Positions 1-6,703 of a stretch of DNA of 20,577 bases are shown one piece after another (position 1 is the stretch's first letter; every line of letters starts with the position of its first letter). A program made the position numbers and the translations under genes. The DNA is from an uncultured Bacteroidales bacterium (GTDB taxonomy: Bacteria > Bacteroidota > Bacteroidia > Bacteroidales > Paludibacteraceae), in assembly GCA_902799875.1 (NCBI GenBank), contig CADCCH010000031.1, positions 1 through 20,577 on the forward strand. The letters are read 5' to 3'. The notes under the pieces are model-generated. The model did not search any database. It was not told the origin of the DNA and saw only the letters and a list, made by a program, of their open reading frames with translations.

Positions 1-186
1 CCATTTGTAGTGGTCGCCCATGAGCCAGATCTGTGCGATGGATTCGAAACGTTTGTTCTCGGCAACCATCTGCGGAATAAGGTGGCAGTGATAATCGATA
101 ATCGGCATTTTAGCCGCATGATTGTGATACAACTCCTGTGCGGTCTCTGTCTGCAGCAGGAAATCTTTGTCCATGAAAGCTTTCAT
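1..186 (-). CDS. uxaC: Uronate (glucuronate) isomerase, N-terminal 62 residues
   Basis: UxaC interconverts D-glucuronate and D-fructuronate (and D-galacturonate and D-tagaturonate) in the cytoplasm, the first step of hexuronate use. Only the first 62 codons are in the window; the gene runs off the left edge. The visible part carries the family's opening pattern: [18 protein letters not shown], then [12 protein letters not shown] with the metal-binding His-x-His at residues 33 and 35 (amidohydrolase fold), and the W-x-x-GDHYKW block at residues 54-62. Two in-frame ATGs lie close together (A at 186 and at 174). I chose 186, which gives [11 protein letters not shown] and aligns with the usual family start. 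The gene is divergent from the polyprenyl synthase and probably driven by the TACCTTTG element at 257-264. Identification is firm because the motif run is distinctive. Confidence 0.93.
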   Translation of the reverse strand, partial: MKAFMDKDFLLQTETAQELYHNHAAKMPIIDYHCHLIPQMVAENKRFESIAQIWLMGDHYKW

Positions 187-229
187 AAATGATAGATTTT
201 ATTGTGTTAAATGATTGTTTTTCGGGCCT

Positions 230-247
230 ATTATGCTTTTGCATAAT
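230..247 (-). promoter_or_regulatory. Perfect 7-bp hairpin in the uxaC leader
   Basis: ATTATGC and GCATAAT flank a TTTT loop, forming a perfect inverted repeat just downstream of the expected uxaC start point. In the transcript it would sit at the very 5' end of a roughly 65-nt leader. It could be a 5'-stabilising hairpin or a small operator for a hexuronate regulator. The symmetry is seen; the role is a guess. Confidence 0.4.
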
Positions 248-256
248 TTTACGCTG

Positions 257-264
257 CAAAGGTA
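257..264 (-). promoter_or_regulatory. Putative uxaC promoter, -7 element
   Basis: On the minus strand this reads TACCTTTG followed by CAGCG, the Bacteroidota -7 element (TAnnTTTG). No TTTG stands 20 nt upstream, so the -33 half is weak or supplied by an activator, which would fit a regulated sugar-catabolism gene. Predicted start point is near 251, giving a leader of about 65 nt. Confidence 0.6.
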
Positions 265-305
265 CGGAAAATAATTGAGTATTATGTGTAAAAATTGACA
301 CAAAA

Positions 306-337
306 TTTGCACATATCGCAAAAAAGATGTACCTTTG
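306..337 (+). promoter_or_regulatory. Promoter of the polyprenyl diphosphate synthase gene
   Basis: TTTG at 306-309, exactly 20 nt of spacer, and TACCTTTG at 330-337 form a complete Bacteroidota primary sigma-factor promoter. Transcription should start near 343, leaving a leader of only about 12 nt. The promoter lies downstream of an in-frame upstream ATG at 295, which rules that ATG out and decides the start codon at 355. Confidence 0.88.
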
Positions 338-354
338 CAGCGTTTTTGAAAAAA

Positions 355-1347
355 ATGGCAAGTTTATCGGACATACGAAGACCCATCGAAGCGGAGTGGA
401 AACACTATGAGCGACTAATGGAGCAGAGCCTGCGAGCAGACAACAAGTTGCAGCAGGAAGTGTTGCGTTACGTTGGTTCACGCCGCGGCAAACAGTTGCG
501 TCCGCTATTAGTCTTGCTGGCTGCACAGATTTGCAATCCCGTGACGGACAAGACTTTGCGTGCGGCAGTTGCATTGGAGTTATTGCACACGGCGAGTTTG
601 ATTCACGACGATGTCGTGGATAGTTCCGATACACGCAGAGGAGCCGCAGCCGTGCATGTCAAATGGACCAATAAAGTTGCGGTACTCATCGGCGATTACA
701 TGCTGGCAAAAGTGATCGGTCTGACGGCCGAGGTGCGTAATATCCGTATTTTGGAAATTGTCGCCAACTTAGGTAAGAGCCTCAGCAGCGGTGAGATGGT
801 CCAATTGCATGTAGGACAAAGCATGTGGATCGATGAGGATCGCTATTTCCAAGTCATCGAACAGAAAACCGCGCAACTCTTTCAGGCCTGCGCCGAAGCC
901 GGTGCAGAGAGTGCCGGTTGTACGCCGCGCCAGCGAGCAGCGTTGCGGGAATATGGTCGTCTGCTGGGTTTGTGCTTCCAGATCAAAGATGATATCTTCG
1001 ATTATAGCGATCTCGAAGAGATCGGCAAACCGACCATGAGTGATCTAAGGGACGGAAAAGTGACCTTACCGCTGATAGAAGCTTTACGTCGGGCCCCGCA
1101 AGACGAGGCGGAACGCATCCGCGAGATAGGTGAAATGCTGGCCGCACACAGCGAGACGATAGAGACCGAAAAGGCTTTACAGGAAGTGAAGTCGTTTGTG
1201 TTGCGGTTCAAGGGCGACGAATACGCCGTCAAACAGATGCTAAGCTATAAAAAACAAGCCACAGAAGCCTTGAAGGTCTTCCGTGACTGTGAGGAGAAAA
1301 AGAGCTTGCTGGCCTTACTCGACTACGCCATCAATCGCGTTCAGTAA
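355..1347 (+). CDS. Polyprenyl diphosphate synthase (IspB/octaprenyl type)
   Basis: Trans-prenyltransferase that extends an allylic diphosphate with isopentenyl diphosphate to make the long isoprenoid chain, most likely of menaquinone. The 330-residue protein has the family landmarks: GKQLRP (45-50), the first aspartate-rich motif DDVVD (85-89, after LIH), GEM (146-148), and the second aspartate-rich motif DDIFD (212-216), then GKPTMSDLRDGKVTLPLI. Length is normal for long-chain synthases. The start at 355 is preferred over an in-frame ATG at 295 because the promoter lies between them; the 20 extra residues would be untranscribed. Chain length cannot be read with confidence. The last 33 nt overlap the end of sufD on the other strand. 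It stands alone on the plus strand, divergent from uxaC. Confidence 0.92.
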   Translation: MASLSDIRRPIEAEWKHYERLMEQSLRADNKLQQEVLRYVGSRRGKQLRPLLVLLAAQICNPVTDKTLRAAVALELLHTASLIHDDVVDSSDTRRGAAAVHVKWTNKVAVLIGDYMLAKVIGLTAEVRNIRILEIVANLGKSLSSGEMVQLHVGQSMWIDEDRYFQVIEQKTAQLFQACAEAGAESAGCTPRQRAALREYGRLLGLCFQIKDDIFDYSDLEEIGKPTMSDLRDGKVTLPLIEALRRAPQDEAERIREIGEMLAAHSETIETEKALQEVKSFVLRFKGDEYAVKQMLSYKKQATEALKVFRDCEEKKSLLALLDYAINRVQ

Positions 1348-1926
1348 TTGTTCGCGCAAGGCTTCATCCGAGATGGTATTAAGGACATCTTTCATAAACG
1401 CGTTAACAAGCAGTTGACGCGCTTTTTGTTTGTCGATACCACGTTGCTGCATGTAGAACAACGCCGACTCATCCAACTGCCCCGTACTAGCACCGTGCGT
1501 TGCCTTCACATCGTCCGCATAAATCTCCAACTGCGGCTGGGTACGCATTTCAGCTGTCTCACTTAACAGCAAGTTACGATTCGTTTGATGCGCTTCGGTC
1601 TGCTGCGCATCCTGCGCTATCTTGAGGTCGCCGATAAACCGTCCGCGAGAGTTATCTTCGAGCACAAATTTAATAAGTTGCGTAGAGGTTCCTCCGCCCA
1701 CCGCGTGCGTCACATGCGTTTCTGCTTTCACGTTTTCTTCGCCGTGCAAGTGCTCCAATCCGTAGATCTCCGTTCGGCAACCTTCGCCTAACTGAATCAC
1801 CGAAATGGAAAACGGAGCGTTGATGACATGAATCTTCACACGCGAATCAGCCTCTTGTTCAATACAGAGGTTAACTTCTTCGTTCATGAACACGCGCTCG
1901 AATATGTCACCCTTAGAGACCTTCAT
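1315..1926 (-). CDS. sufD: Short SufD-like Fe-S cluster assembly protein
   Basis: SufD is a scaffold partner of SufB and SufC in Fe-S cluster assembly. This copy has 203 residues, about half the usual 420-450. It holds the C-terminal half: beta-helix-like sequence (30-135), then the strongly conserved [23 protein letters not shown] region with the His of the THG motif at residue 144, and the helical end [19 protein letters not shown]. The N-terminal half is absent. The ATG at 1926 overlaps the sufC stop region by 14 nt, arguing for coupled translation. An in-frame upstream start would add nine residues inside sufC. There is no second SufD piece upstream: the preceding 744 nt encode SufC. No sufB, sufS or sufE is adjacent. 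The 3' end overlaps the convergent polyprenyl synthase by 33 nt. The family call is firm; function of the short form is inferred. Confidence 0.85.
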   Translation of the reverse strand: MKVSKGDIFERVFMNEEVNLCIEQEADSRVKIHVINAPFSISVIQLGEGCRTEIYGLEHLHGEENVKAETHVTHAVGGGTSTQLIKFVLEDNSRGRFIGDLKIAQDAQQTEAHQTNRNLLLSETAEMRTQPQLEIYADDVKATHGASTGQLDESALFYMQQRGIDKQKARQLLVNAFMKDVLNTISDEALREQLLNAIDGVVE

Positions 1927-2656
1927 AGCCTTTTTCTTCGAGTTCGAGGGCAAGGTTCTTGTCGCCCGTCTTCACAATCTTGCCGTCTGCCAACACATGC
2001 ACAAAATCCGGTACAATATAATCGAGCAGACGTTGATAGTGCGTAATAACAATCGACGCATTCTCCGGAGTCTTCAGACGATTCACACCTTCTGCCACGA
2101 TACGCAACGCATCGATATCAAGGCCTGAGTCGGTCTCATCGAGGATAGCCAGGCACGGCTCCAACATCGCCATCTGGAAGATCTCGTTTTTCTTCTTTTC
2201 GCCGCCCGAGAAACCTTCGTTAACGGAACGGTTGTTCAGTTTATCCGGCAGTTCGAGCAGTTTCTTCTTCTCGCGCATCAGCGAAAGGAACTCTTTTGCA
2301 GAAAGCGGTTCTTTGCCTTCGTATTTCCGTTTCTCGTTGATAGCGGTGCGCATGAAATTGGTCATACTCACGCCGGGTATCTCTACGGGATATTGAAAAG
2401 AAAGGAACACGCCTGCGCGTGCGCGTACCTCGGGCGCCATTGCCAGGAGGTTCTCTCCACGCAAGTATACTTCACCGGAAGTCACTTCATACGCCGGATT
2501 ACCGGTCAGCACCGCACTCAAAGTGCTCTTTCCTGCCCCGTTCGGACCCATGATGGCATGCACCTCGCCTTCGTTAATAACGAGGTTAACACCTTTTAAT
2601 ATCTCTTTGCCGCCAATAGAGGCATGCAGATCAATTATCTTGAGTAACTCTTTCAT
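1913..2656 (-). CDS. sufC: Fe-S assembly ATPase SufC
   Basis: ABC-type ATPase that energises the SufBCD scaffold in the cytoplasm. Full length at 247 residues with all nucleotide-binding landmarks: Walker [10 protein letters not shown] (37-45), Q-loop around FQYP (87-90), the SufC-type signature [11 protein letters not shown] (149-159), Walker [13 protein letters not shown] (169-180) and the H-loop His206. The signature with its Lys run and the ETDSGLD Walker B separate SufC from transporter ATPases. It follows the glutaminyl cyclase by 23 nt and overlaps sufD by 14 nt. The usual upstream sufB is missing here and replaced by an unrelated gene, so SufB must be encoded elsewhere if the complex is conventional. 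A 12-bp direct repeat duplicates its start region (2647-2678). Confidence 0.96.
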   Translation of the reverse strand: MKELLKIIDLHASIGGKEILKGVNLVINEGEVHAIMGPNGAGKSTLSAVLTGNPAYEVTSGEVYLRGENLLAMAPEVRARAGVFLSFQYPVEIPGVSMTNFMRTAINEKRKYEGKEPLSAKEFLSLMREKKKLLELPDKLNNRSVNEGFSGGEKKKNEIFQMAMLEPCLAILDETDSGLDIDALRIVAEGVNRLKTPENASIVITHYQRLLDYIVPDFVHVLADGKIVKTGDKNLALELEEKGYEGL

Positions 2657-2678
2657 TCACTCCTTCACTCTTTCATTC
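2647..2678 (-). repeat. 12-bp direct repeat duplicating the sufC start region
   Basis: On the minus strand GAATGAAAGAGT occurs twice, 20 nt apart (2678-2667 and 2658-2647). The second copy contains the sufC start ATG AAA GAG. The first would encode only ATG AAA GAG TGA, a three-codon mini-ORF ending just before sufC. It may be a local duplication that tunes ribosome loading, or simple slippage. Confidence 0.6.
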
Positions 2679-2679
2679 C

Positions 2680-3645
2680 TTACAACTGACTCATAACGAC
2701 CTCACCCACAGCTTGGAGCGTGGATTTGGATATATTGTCCATATTATCCTGGCGCGTGTGCCACCAGAACGGAAAACCGGTTGCGTTGCGCACATCGTAA
2801 TGAATGACGTCCACACACGGGATACCGGCAATATAGTTGACATAATAATGGTCGTCGGTAATAGGATAGGATTGTTGGTCAGAGAACATCGCTCCGTATC
2901 CCAATTGTTTCGCCGCACTCCAGATTTGCTGTTGATAGTTAGCGGCATAGTTAGTCGAGTACATCTCACGCGGGAAGAAAGCGTCCGGTGCTCCGACCAT
3001 GTCCAGTACAATGCCGAAACGGTAATTGGGATTCATCTGCCGCATATAATTAGCCGCCCATAACTGACTACCCAGACACCAGGTATCCTCACGCTCCGCA
3101 CCGGTATACACACGCGGCGTACCCATATCTTCGCAATCGAAGAACACGATATCTACCGGTGTCTTGAAGGTCGAATCCGCCATTTGCAGCCCTAACTGAC
3201 GCGCCACTTCCAATAACACCCCCACACCACTCGCGCCATCATTGGCACCTGGTACATTATAGAACCTATCCTGATAGTCCGGCTCTTCGTCACACCAGGG
3301 ACGGGTATCGTAGTGCGCACCTAACAAAATACGCGGACGGGAAGCCGTCTCTTCGGTGTAGAAATGACCGATAATATTGTAAATCTGCTGATTCTTACCG
3401 CTATAGTCGGGCATGAAACCCTTCTGTAACTCTACTTCTGCACCTGAGGCACGCAACTGTTCGATCAGCCATACTGCGCATTGCATGTGTGACGCGCTAT
3501 TCGGCACACGCGGTCCGAAAGCCATCTGCCGTTCAATATACGAATACGCTGAGTCCGCACAGAATGCGGGGCGGTCAATAACGGCTTGCTTTTTGCCGCA
3601 AGCCGCTAAGAGAATACAAAAAATATAAAGTACGAATTTTTTCAT
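2680..3645 (-). CDS. Type II glutaminyl cyclase-like lipoprotein (M28 family)
   Basis: Resembles the M28-fold, zinc-dependent glutaminyl cyclases of Bacteroidota, which convert N-terminal Gln of exported proteins to pyroglutamate in the periplasm. The protein has 321 residues. A lipoprotein signal ends in LLAAC with the acylated Cys at 16. The next residues are Gly-Lys-Lys, not the acidic run used for surface export, so an inner-membrane or periplasmic location is likely. Family motifs: GAHYDTRPW (109-117), GANDGASGVG (133-142) with the likely zinc Asp136, FFDCEDMGTP with Glu172, TWCLGSQ (188-194), LDMVG (214-218), DDHYYVN (264-270) with His266, IPCVDVIHYD and WWHTRQD (294-300). Many cyclases signalled as essential in relatives share the order of these blocks. 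The start ATG overlaps the prs stop as ATGA. A plain aminopeptidase is less likely given the WHT and TWCLGSQ blocks. Confidence 0.85.
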   Translation of the reverse strand: MKKFVLYIFCILLAACGKKQAVIDRPAFCADSAYSYIERQMAFGPRVPNSASHMQCAVWLIEQLRASGAEVELQKGFMPDYSGKNQQIYNIIGHFYTEETASRPRILLGAHYDTRPWCDEEPDYQDRFYNVPGANDGASGVGVLLEVARQLGLQMADSTFKTPVDIVFFDCEDMGTPRVYTGAEREDTWCLGSQLWAANYMRQMNPNYRFGIVLDMVGAPDAFFPREMYSTNYAANYQQQIWSAAKQLGYGAMFSDQQSYPITDDHYYVNYIAGIPCVDVIHYDVRNATGFPFWWHTRQDNMDNISKSTLQAVGEVVMSQL

Positions 3646-4601
3646 CTGATATTGGTCTCACTGATAGAAGTGTGATTCTGGATAGCGCGGATCGTGTGGG
3701 CGATAGGTACAGCCAGACTCTCGATATGCAGTTTGGAGCAGCAGTTCGGATCGATAGGCAGCGAGTCCGTGCAGATTAGTTCTTCCAATGCCGACTCCTC
3801 GATACGTTCGATCGCGTTACCGCTCAACACACCGTGGGTCACCACCGCACGAACGGACTTGGCGCCACCCTCTTTCATTACCTCCGCTGCTTTGCAGAGC
3901 GTACCGGCGGTGTCGGCGATGTCATCCAAAATAACCACATCCTTACCGTACACGTCACCTAACACACGAATCTCCGACACTTTGTTGAAGTCCGGACGAT
4001 TCTTGTAACAGATCACCATCGGCACCTCGCGGTCGGTCATAACATGCAACTTCTTCGCAAAATTGGAAGCCCGTTTCGAACCGCCTACATCCGGAGAAGC
4101 CACAATCAGTTTCTTTAGATTCAGACTTGCGATATACGGCGCCAGCACATTCGAACCATAGATATGATCCACCGGAATATCAAAGAATCCTTGAATCTGG
4201 TCGGCATGCAGGTCCACCGTGATCACACGATCCGCACCGGCCGTCTGCAGCATATTTGCCACCAACTTGGCACCGATCGACACACGCGGTTTGTCCTTTC
4301 TGTCCTGTCGCGCCCAGCCGAAATACGGAATCACGGCAATCACTTTCGACGCACTTGCACGCTTGGCGGCATCGATCATGAGCAGCAGTTCCATTAGGTT
4401 GTCGCTGTTCGGACAAGTGGACTGTACCAGATACACATTCTGTCCACGAACGGATTCTTCAAAATAGGCGCAGAACTCGCCATCCGAGAAACGATCTACA
4501 CGCACGTTGCCGAACTGGCATCCTAGCTCTGCACAAATACGTTGTGCCAAGGCTTGTCCTTTCGACCCGGCGAAGATCTTAAACCGATTGTTGTTTTCCA
4601 T
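3642..4601 (-). CDS. prs: Ribose-phosphate pyrophosphokinase
   Basis: Makes PRPP from ribose 5-phosphate and ATP for purine, pyrimidine, histidine, tryptophan and NAD synthesis. It is 319 residues, normal length. Landmarks: FSDGEF (38-43), the ATP loop YFGWARQDRKD (93-103), the metal-binding signature VDLHADQIQGFF (129-140), SPDVGG (169-174) and the PRPP loop VVILDDIADTAGT (222-234). The loop has Ala229 where Ile or Val is more usual, a mild variation. Its ATG shares one base with the stop of the preceding gene (TAATG) and its stop overlaps the next gene by 4 nt, so translation is likely coupled on both sides. Placement between a DUF4290-like gene and a secreted cyclase is not a functional grouping that I recognise. 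Confidence 0.97.
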   Translation of the reverse strand: MENNNRFKIFAGSKGQALAQRICAELGCQFGNVRVDRFSDGEFCAYFEESVRGQNVYLVQSTCPNSDNLMELLLMIDAAKRASASKVIAVIPYFGWARQDRKDKPRVSIGAKLVANMLQTAGADRVITVDLHADQIQGFFDIPVDHIYGSNVLAPYIASLNLKKLIVASPDVGGSKRASNFAKKLHVMTDREVPMVICYKNRPDFNKVSEIRVLGDVYGKDVVILDDIADTAGTLCKAAEVMKEGGAKSVRAVVTHGVLSGNAIERIEESALEELICTDSLPIDPNCCSKLHIESLAVPIAHTIRAIQNHTSISETNIR

Positions 4602-4948
4602 TATTTTTTCTTTTTAGCACTCTTATTCGATGCCTCGGGCTGACCTAACATCTGCCCGAAAGCCGGCGACTCGCAACGCAGTTTACCCTCCGACAAGCGG
4701 ATGATATCCTCGCGCACACGACTCATTCCGGATTCTTGATCGCGGTTCCAGACCAAGTTACGCTGACGCATACATTGGGCAATGTACACCTCTAACGCAT
4801 CCCGCTCTTGTCCCGCAGGTAGGGTCGCCGCATAGGCGATCATATCTTGCACGATCCGACCGTAGTTACGCATCCGGATCGGTGCTGTGTTTCTTCTTAA
4901 CTGTAACGTCATACGTTGTATCTTTGGGTCCGGAGACACTCCGGTCAT
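4601..4948 (-). CDS. DUF4290-like hypothetical protein
   Basis: A 115-residue protein of unknown function. Residues 28-60 (NYGRIVQDMIAYAATLPAGQERDALEV and following) look like the start of the Bacteroidota family DUF4290, whose members carry a YGRnvQ motif and a helical, Arg-rich core. This one is shorter than family members I recall, which are around 170 or more residues, so it may be a reduced copy. It ends in a basic tail, KSAKKKK, and has no signal peptide or membrane segment. The ATG at 4948 overlaps the upstream stop as ATGA and its own stop shares a base with prs, so 4948 is preferred over the internal ATG at 4912. Gene reality is well supported by these couplings; the family call is tentative. 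Confidence 0.65.
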   Translation of the reverse strand: MTGVSPDPKIQRMTLQLRRNTAPIRMRNYGRIVQDMIAYAATLPAGQERDALEVYIAQCMRQRNLVWNRDQESGMSRVREDIIRLSEGKLRCESPAFGQMLGQPEASNKSAKKKK

Positions 4949-6009
4949 TTCTTACGAATTAGATAAATCATGGTCGGATAGTGGTCTCCGTAGCCGTTCT
5001 GCCAAACACCGGATTTGGTGGTACGGAACGGCGTGCCTTTGTCTTTACCCTCCTGTACGGTCAGGAACGGCTTGTTAAAGATCTGCGCTTTCCAGTATGT
5101 CCAGTTGCCGTTCTCCAGTTTCTCGTTAAGCAAAGGCTCGCTAATGATGATCTGGTCGAAGAGGTTCCAACTGCCGTTGTAAGCCAGCGAACCGATACCG
5201 CGGTCCAGCATCTGCCACATCGTATTGAAATAGCCGTGAGGCTCTACGTCCTCGCGGTACTTGCGAGCTTTGAGTACATCTTTACAACTATGGTTGTAAG
5301 GATCGTCGTTCAAGTCACCCATAATGATGATCTTCGCTTTCGGCTCTTTCATATAGATCGAGTCGCAGATAGACTTGCACAGCATCGCTGCGGTATCACG
5401 ACCCGGACGACTCGACAACTCTCCGCCGTAACGGCTCGGCCAGTGGTTTACAATCACATGGATCTTCTCCGGTCTGCCGTCACCCATCAGGTATCCCGAA
5501 ACGCAGAGTTGCAGACGCGTCTTGATCTCACCGCCGTCCGCATAGTGCGCCTTAAGTTCAAAACCGTTCACTTTCGTCGGACGGAATAACACCGAATCAT
5601 ACAGAAAACCGACGTCCACACCACGGCGGTCCGGACCTTCCAACAGGATCGGTTTCAGACGACGGTTATATTTGCTGTTAGCCTCAGCGCAGAGATCATA
5701 CAGACATCCGATATTCTCCACCTCGGCTACACCGACACAAGCAGCGCCGCGCGGGTCAATATCCGTACCCAATTGCGAAACGGCGTACGCCATGTTCTTT
5801 ACCTTATTCTCATACTTCAGGCTCGTCCACTTCATACCTCCATCCGGCAGGTACTCATAGTCGTTCTTACCCTCGTCATGAATTGTGTCAAAGAGGTTCT
5901 CCAGGTTGTAGAATGCGATACAGCGAACATGTTGTCCCTGCTCTTGTGCTCTCGCGGCAACAGCCACCATCGTCAGCGCCATCGCCAGATACATGAATGT
6001 GCGTTTCAT
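4945..6009 (-). CDS. Secreted endonuclease/exonuclease/phosphatase family protein
   Basis: A 354-residue exported member of the DNase I/Mg-dependent phosphodiesterase superfamily. A signal peptide (MKRTFMYLAM-ALTMVAVAA) ends in ARA|QEQ near residue 21. The metal-dependent core shows FYNLENLFD (33-41, metal Asn35), VGVAEVEN (92-99), PDRRGVDVGFLYD (126-138), VNHWPSR (187-193, His189), MGDLNDDP (230-237, Asp232 and Asn234), WNLFDQI (281-287) and the C-terminal GDHYPTM (341-347, His343). All expected catalytic positions are present, so it should be active. Substrate could be nucleic acid, phospholipid or a phosphoester and cannot be chosen from sequence. It is first in the minus-strand operon and overlaps the next gene by 4 nt. 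Confidence 0.88.
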   Translation of the reverse strand: MKRTFMYLAMALTMVAVAARAQEQGQHVRCIAFYNLENLFDTIHDEGKNDYEYLPDGGMKWTSLKYENKVKNMAYAVSQLGTDIDPRGAACVGVAEVENIGCLYDLCAEANSKYNRRLKPILLEGPDRRGVDVGFLYDSVLFRPTKVNGFELKAHYADGGEIKTRLQLCVSGYLMGDGRPEKIHVIVNHWPSRYGGELSSRPGRDTAAMLCKSICDSIYMKEPKAKIIIMGDLNDDPYNHSCKDVLKARKYREDVEPHGYFNTMWQMLDRGIGSLAYNGSWNLFDQIIISEPLLNEKLENGNWTYWKAQIFNKPFLTVQEGKDKGTPFRTTKSGVWQNGYGDHYPTMIYLIRKK

Positions 6010-6043
6010 AATATATAATTTGTTGTATTTTCCAAATCGGCTA

Positions 6044-6075
6044 CAAAATTACTACAAATTTTTCAAATTTGCAAG
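6044..6075 (-). promoter_or_regulatory. Putative promoter of the EEP-prs-suf operon
   Basis: On the minus strand a -7 element TAATTTTG (6051-6044) is preceded, after a 20-nt spacer, by CTTG (6075-6072), a one-mismatch -33 element. Predicted start is near 6038, leaving a leader of about 29 nt. It is weaker than the other promoters here but is the only good match before this operon. Confidence 0.5.
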
Positions 6076-6137
6076 ATTTAGCTGTAAAAAAATCAAAAAT
6101 GCTTGCATAATTTGTGTTTTTACGGCTAAAGATTGTT

Positions 6138-6175
6138 GTTTGCACGACAGTGCGAACGTAAATTCGGGGGAATTT
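6138..6175. repeat. Two adjacent stem-loops
   Basis: GTTTGCAC-GACA-GTGCGAAC (6138-6157) forms an 8-bp stem with one G-T wobble, followed two bases later by AAATTC-GGGG-GAATTT (6160-6175), a perfect 6-bp stem with a G-rich loop. Neither is followed by a T run on the plus strand. They lie upstream of the operon promoter, so they are not in that mRNA. They could be protein sites or part of a small RNA; I see no clear promoter for one. Confidence 0.45.
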
Positions 6176-6289
6176 GCATAGCAAAGGCGGAGTCCGAAGT
6201 TACTGCAAAATGACAAAGGCTCAAAAATCACAATTTATTGCTCAAAGAGGTGCGATTGCATATTTTCCCAGAAAAAGGGTGATAGATTG

Positions 6290-6315
6290 TATATTATATA
6301 TGAATATATAATATA
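6290..6315. repeat. Perfect 12-bp AT-only inverted repeat
   Basis: TATATTATATAT and ATATATAATATA flank the dinucleotide GA, a perfect cruciform-capable palindrome. Immediately beside it, GTATA-TGT-TATAC (6316-6328) is a second short palindrome. Such AT palindromes can be regulator sites, DNA-unwinding spots or attachment-type hot spots; nothing else in the sequence selects among these. Confidence 0.7.
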
Positions 6316-6374
6316 GTATATGTTATACATAAAAGGGTCTTTTCTTGGGTCAACATTGGCTTCACATTAGCCTT

Positions 6375-6407
6375 GACTGTCGGTTGACCGTCGGTTCACC
6401 GTCGTTC
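6375..6407. repeat. Three tandem 11-bp units
   Basis: GACTGTCGGTT, GACCGTCGGTT and CACCGTCGTTC follow each other without gaps. The block is GC-richer than its surroundings. Units of about one helical turn would place repeated protein contacts on one face of the DNA. Confidence 0.6.
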
Positions 6408-6419
6408 CGCTAAGGCAAA

Positions 6420-6434
6420 TACCGTGTAACGGTA
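6420..6434. repeat. Small stem-loop TACCGT/ACGGTA
   Basis: TACCGT and ACGGTA pair perfectly around GTA. There is no T run after it on the plus strand. It is short enough to arise by chance, but it sits just after the 11-bp tandem block. Confidence 0.4.
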
Positions 6435-6496
6435 CACAAAAATCCCACATATGCAAATATCTTGAGAGAATTTTATTAAAAATGGCTAAAAATAAA

Positions 6497-6570
6497 ACAG
6501 GCTAAGTATGATAAATACAGAAAAAGATACAGGCTAAAGAAGTATAAACAAGAAAAATAATACAGGCTGA
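6497..6570. repeat. Iteron-like direct repeats, period 32-33 bp
   Basis: ACAGGCTRA occurs at 6497, 6529 and 6562, with periods of 32 and 33 bp, about three helical turns. The sequence between copies is also related: both spacers are A-rich with ATAAA and AGAAAAA in similar places, so units one and two look like diverged tandem copies. They lie 180-250 bp upstream of the fic start and could bind a regulator cooperatively. Confidence 0.6.
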
Positions 6571-6648
6571 GGAGGAGAAGCCGAAAAATATCGCGAAGGA
6601 TGAGGATTTGGGAGCGTATTTTGTGCATATTTTGCGCTAAAAATGCCG

Positions 6649-6703
6649 AATCGGCTCAAAAATGTAAGATTTTTTGCATTTTTTTACTCAAATTGAGCCG
6701 ATT
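6649..6703. promoter_or_regulatory. Operator-like 11-bp inverted repeat at the fic promoter
   Basis: AATCGGCTCAA (6649-6659) and TTGAGCCGATT (6693-6703) are perfect inverted arms with centres 44 bp apart, about four helical turns. The right arm overlaps the presumed -33 region. Around it, CTCAA-A-TTGAG (6687-6697) is a compact palindrome sharing the right arm. The fic product starts with a winged-helix-like domain, so autoregulation is a reasonable but unproven reading. Confidence 0.55.

Noticed and set aside
295..354. In-frame upstream start adding 20 residues to the polyprenyl synthase
   Set aside because: The -33 and -7 promoter elements lie inside this stretch, so it is not transcribed; the family normally starts near residue 1 of the shorter form.
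110..634. 174-codon minus-strand ORF overlapping the uxaC start and the polyprenyl synthase
   Set aside because: It crosses both divergent promoters and runs antisense to the first part of the synthase; composition is Arg/Ser/Cys-rich with no motif. UxaC and the synthase explain the region.
4981..5589. 202-codon plus-strand ORF antisense to the secreted EEP protein
   Set aside because: Mirror of a well-supported gene; protein is Arg/Val-rich without domain signatures or promoter.
6290..6570. Possible CRISPR array or replication origin from the repeats before fic
   Set aside because: Repeats are too short and diverged for CRISPR, no cas gene is present, and no dnaA, repA or DnaA-box cluster supports an origin.
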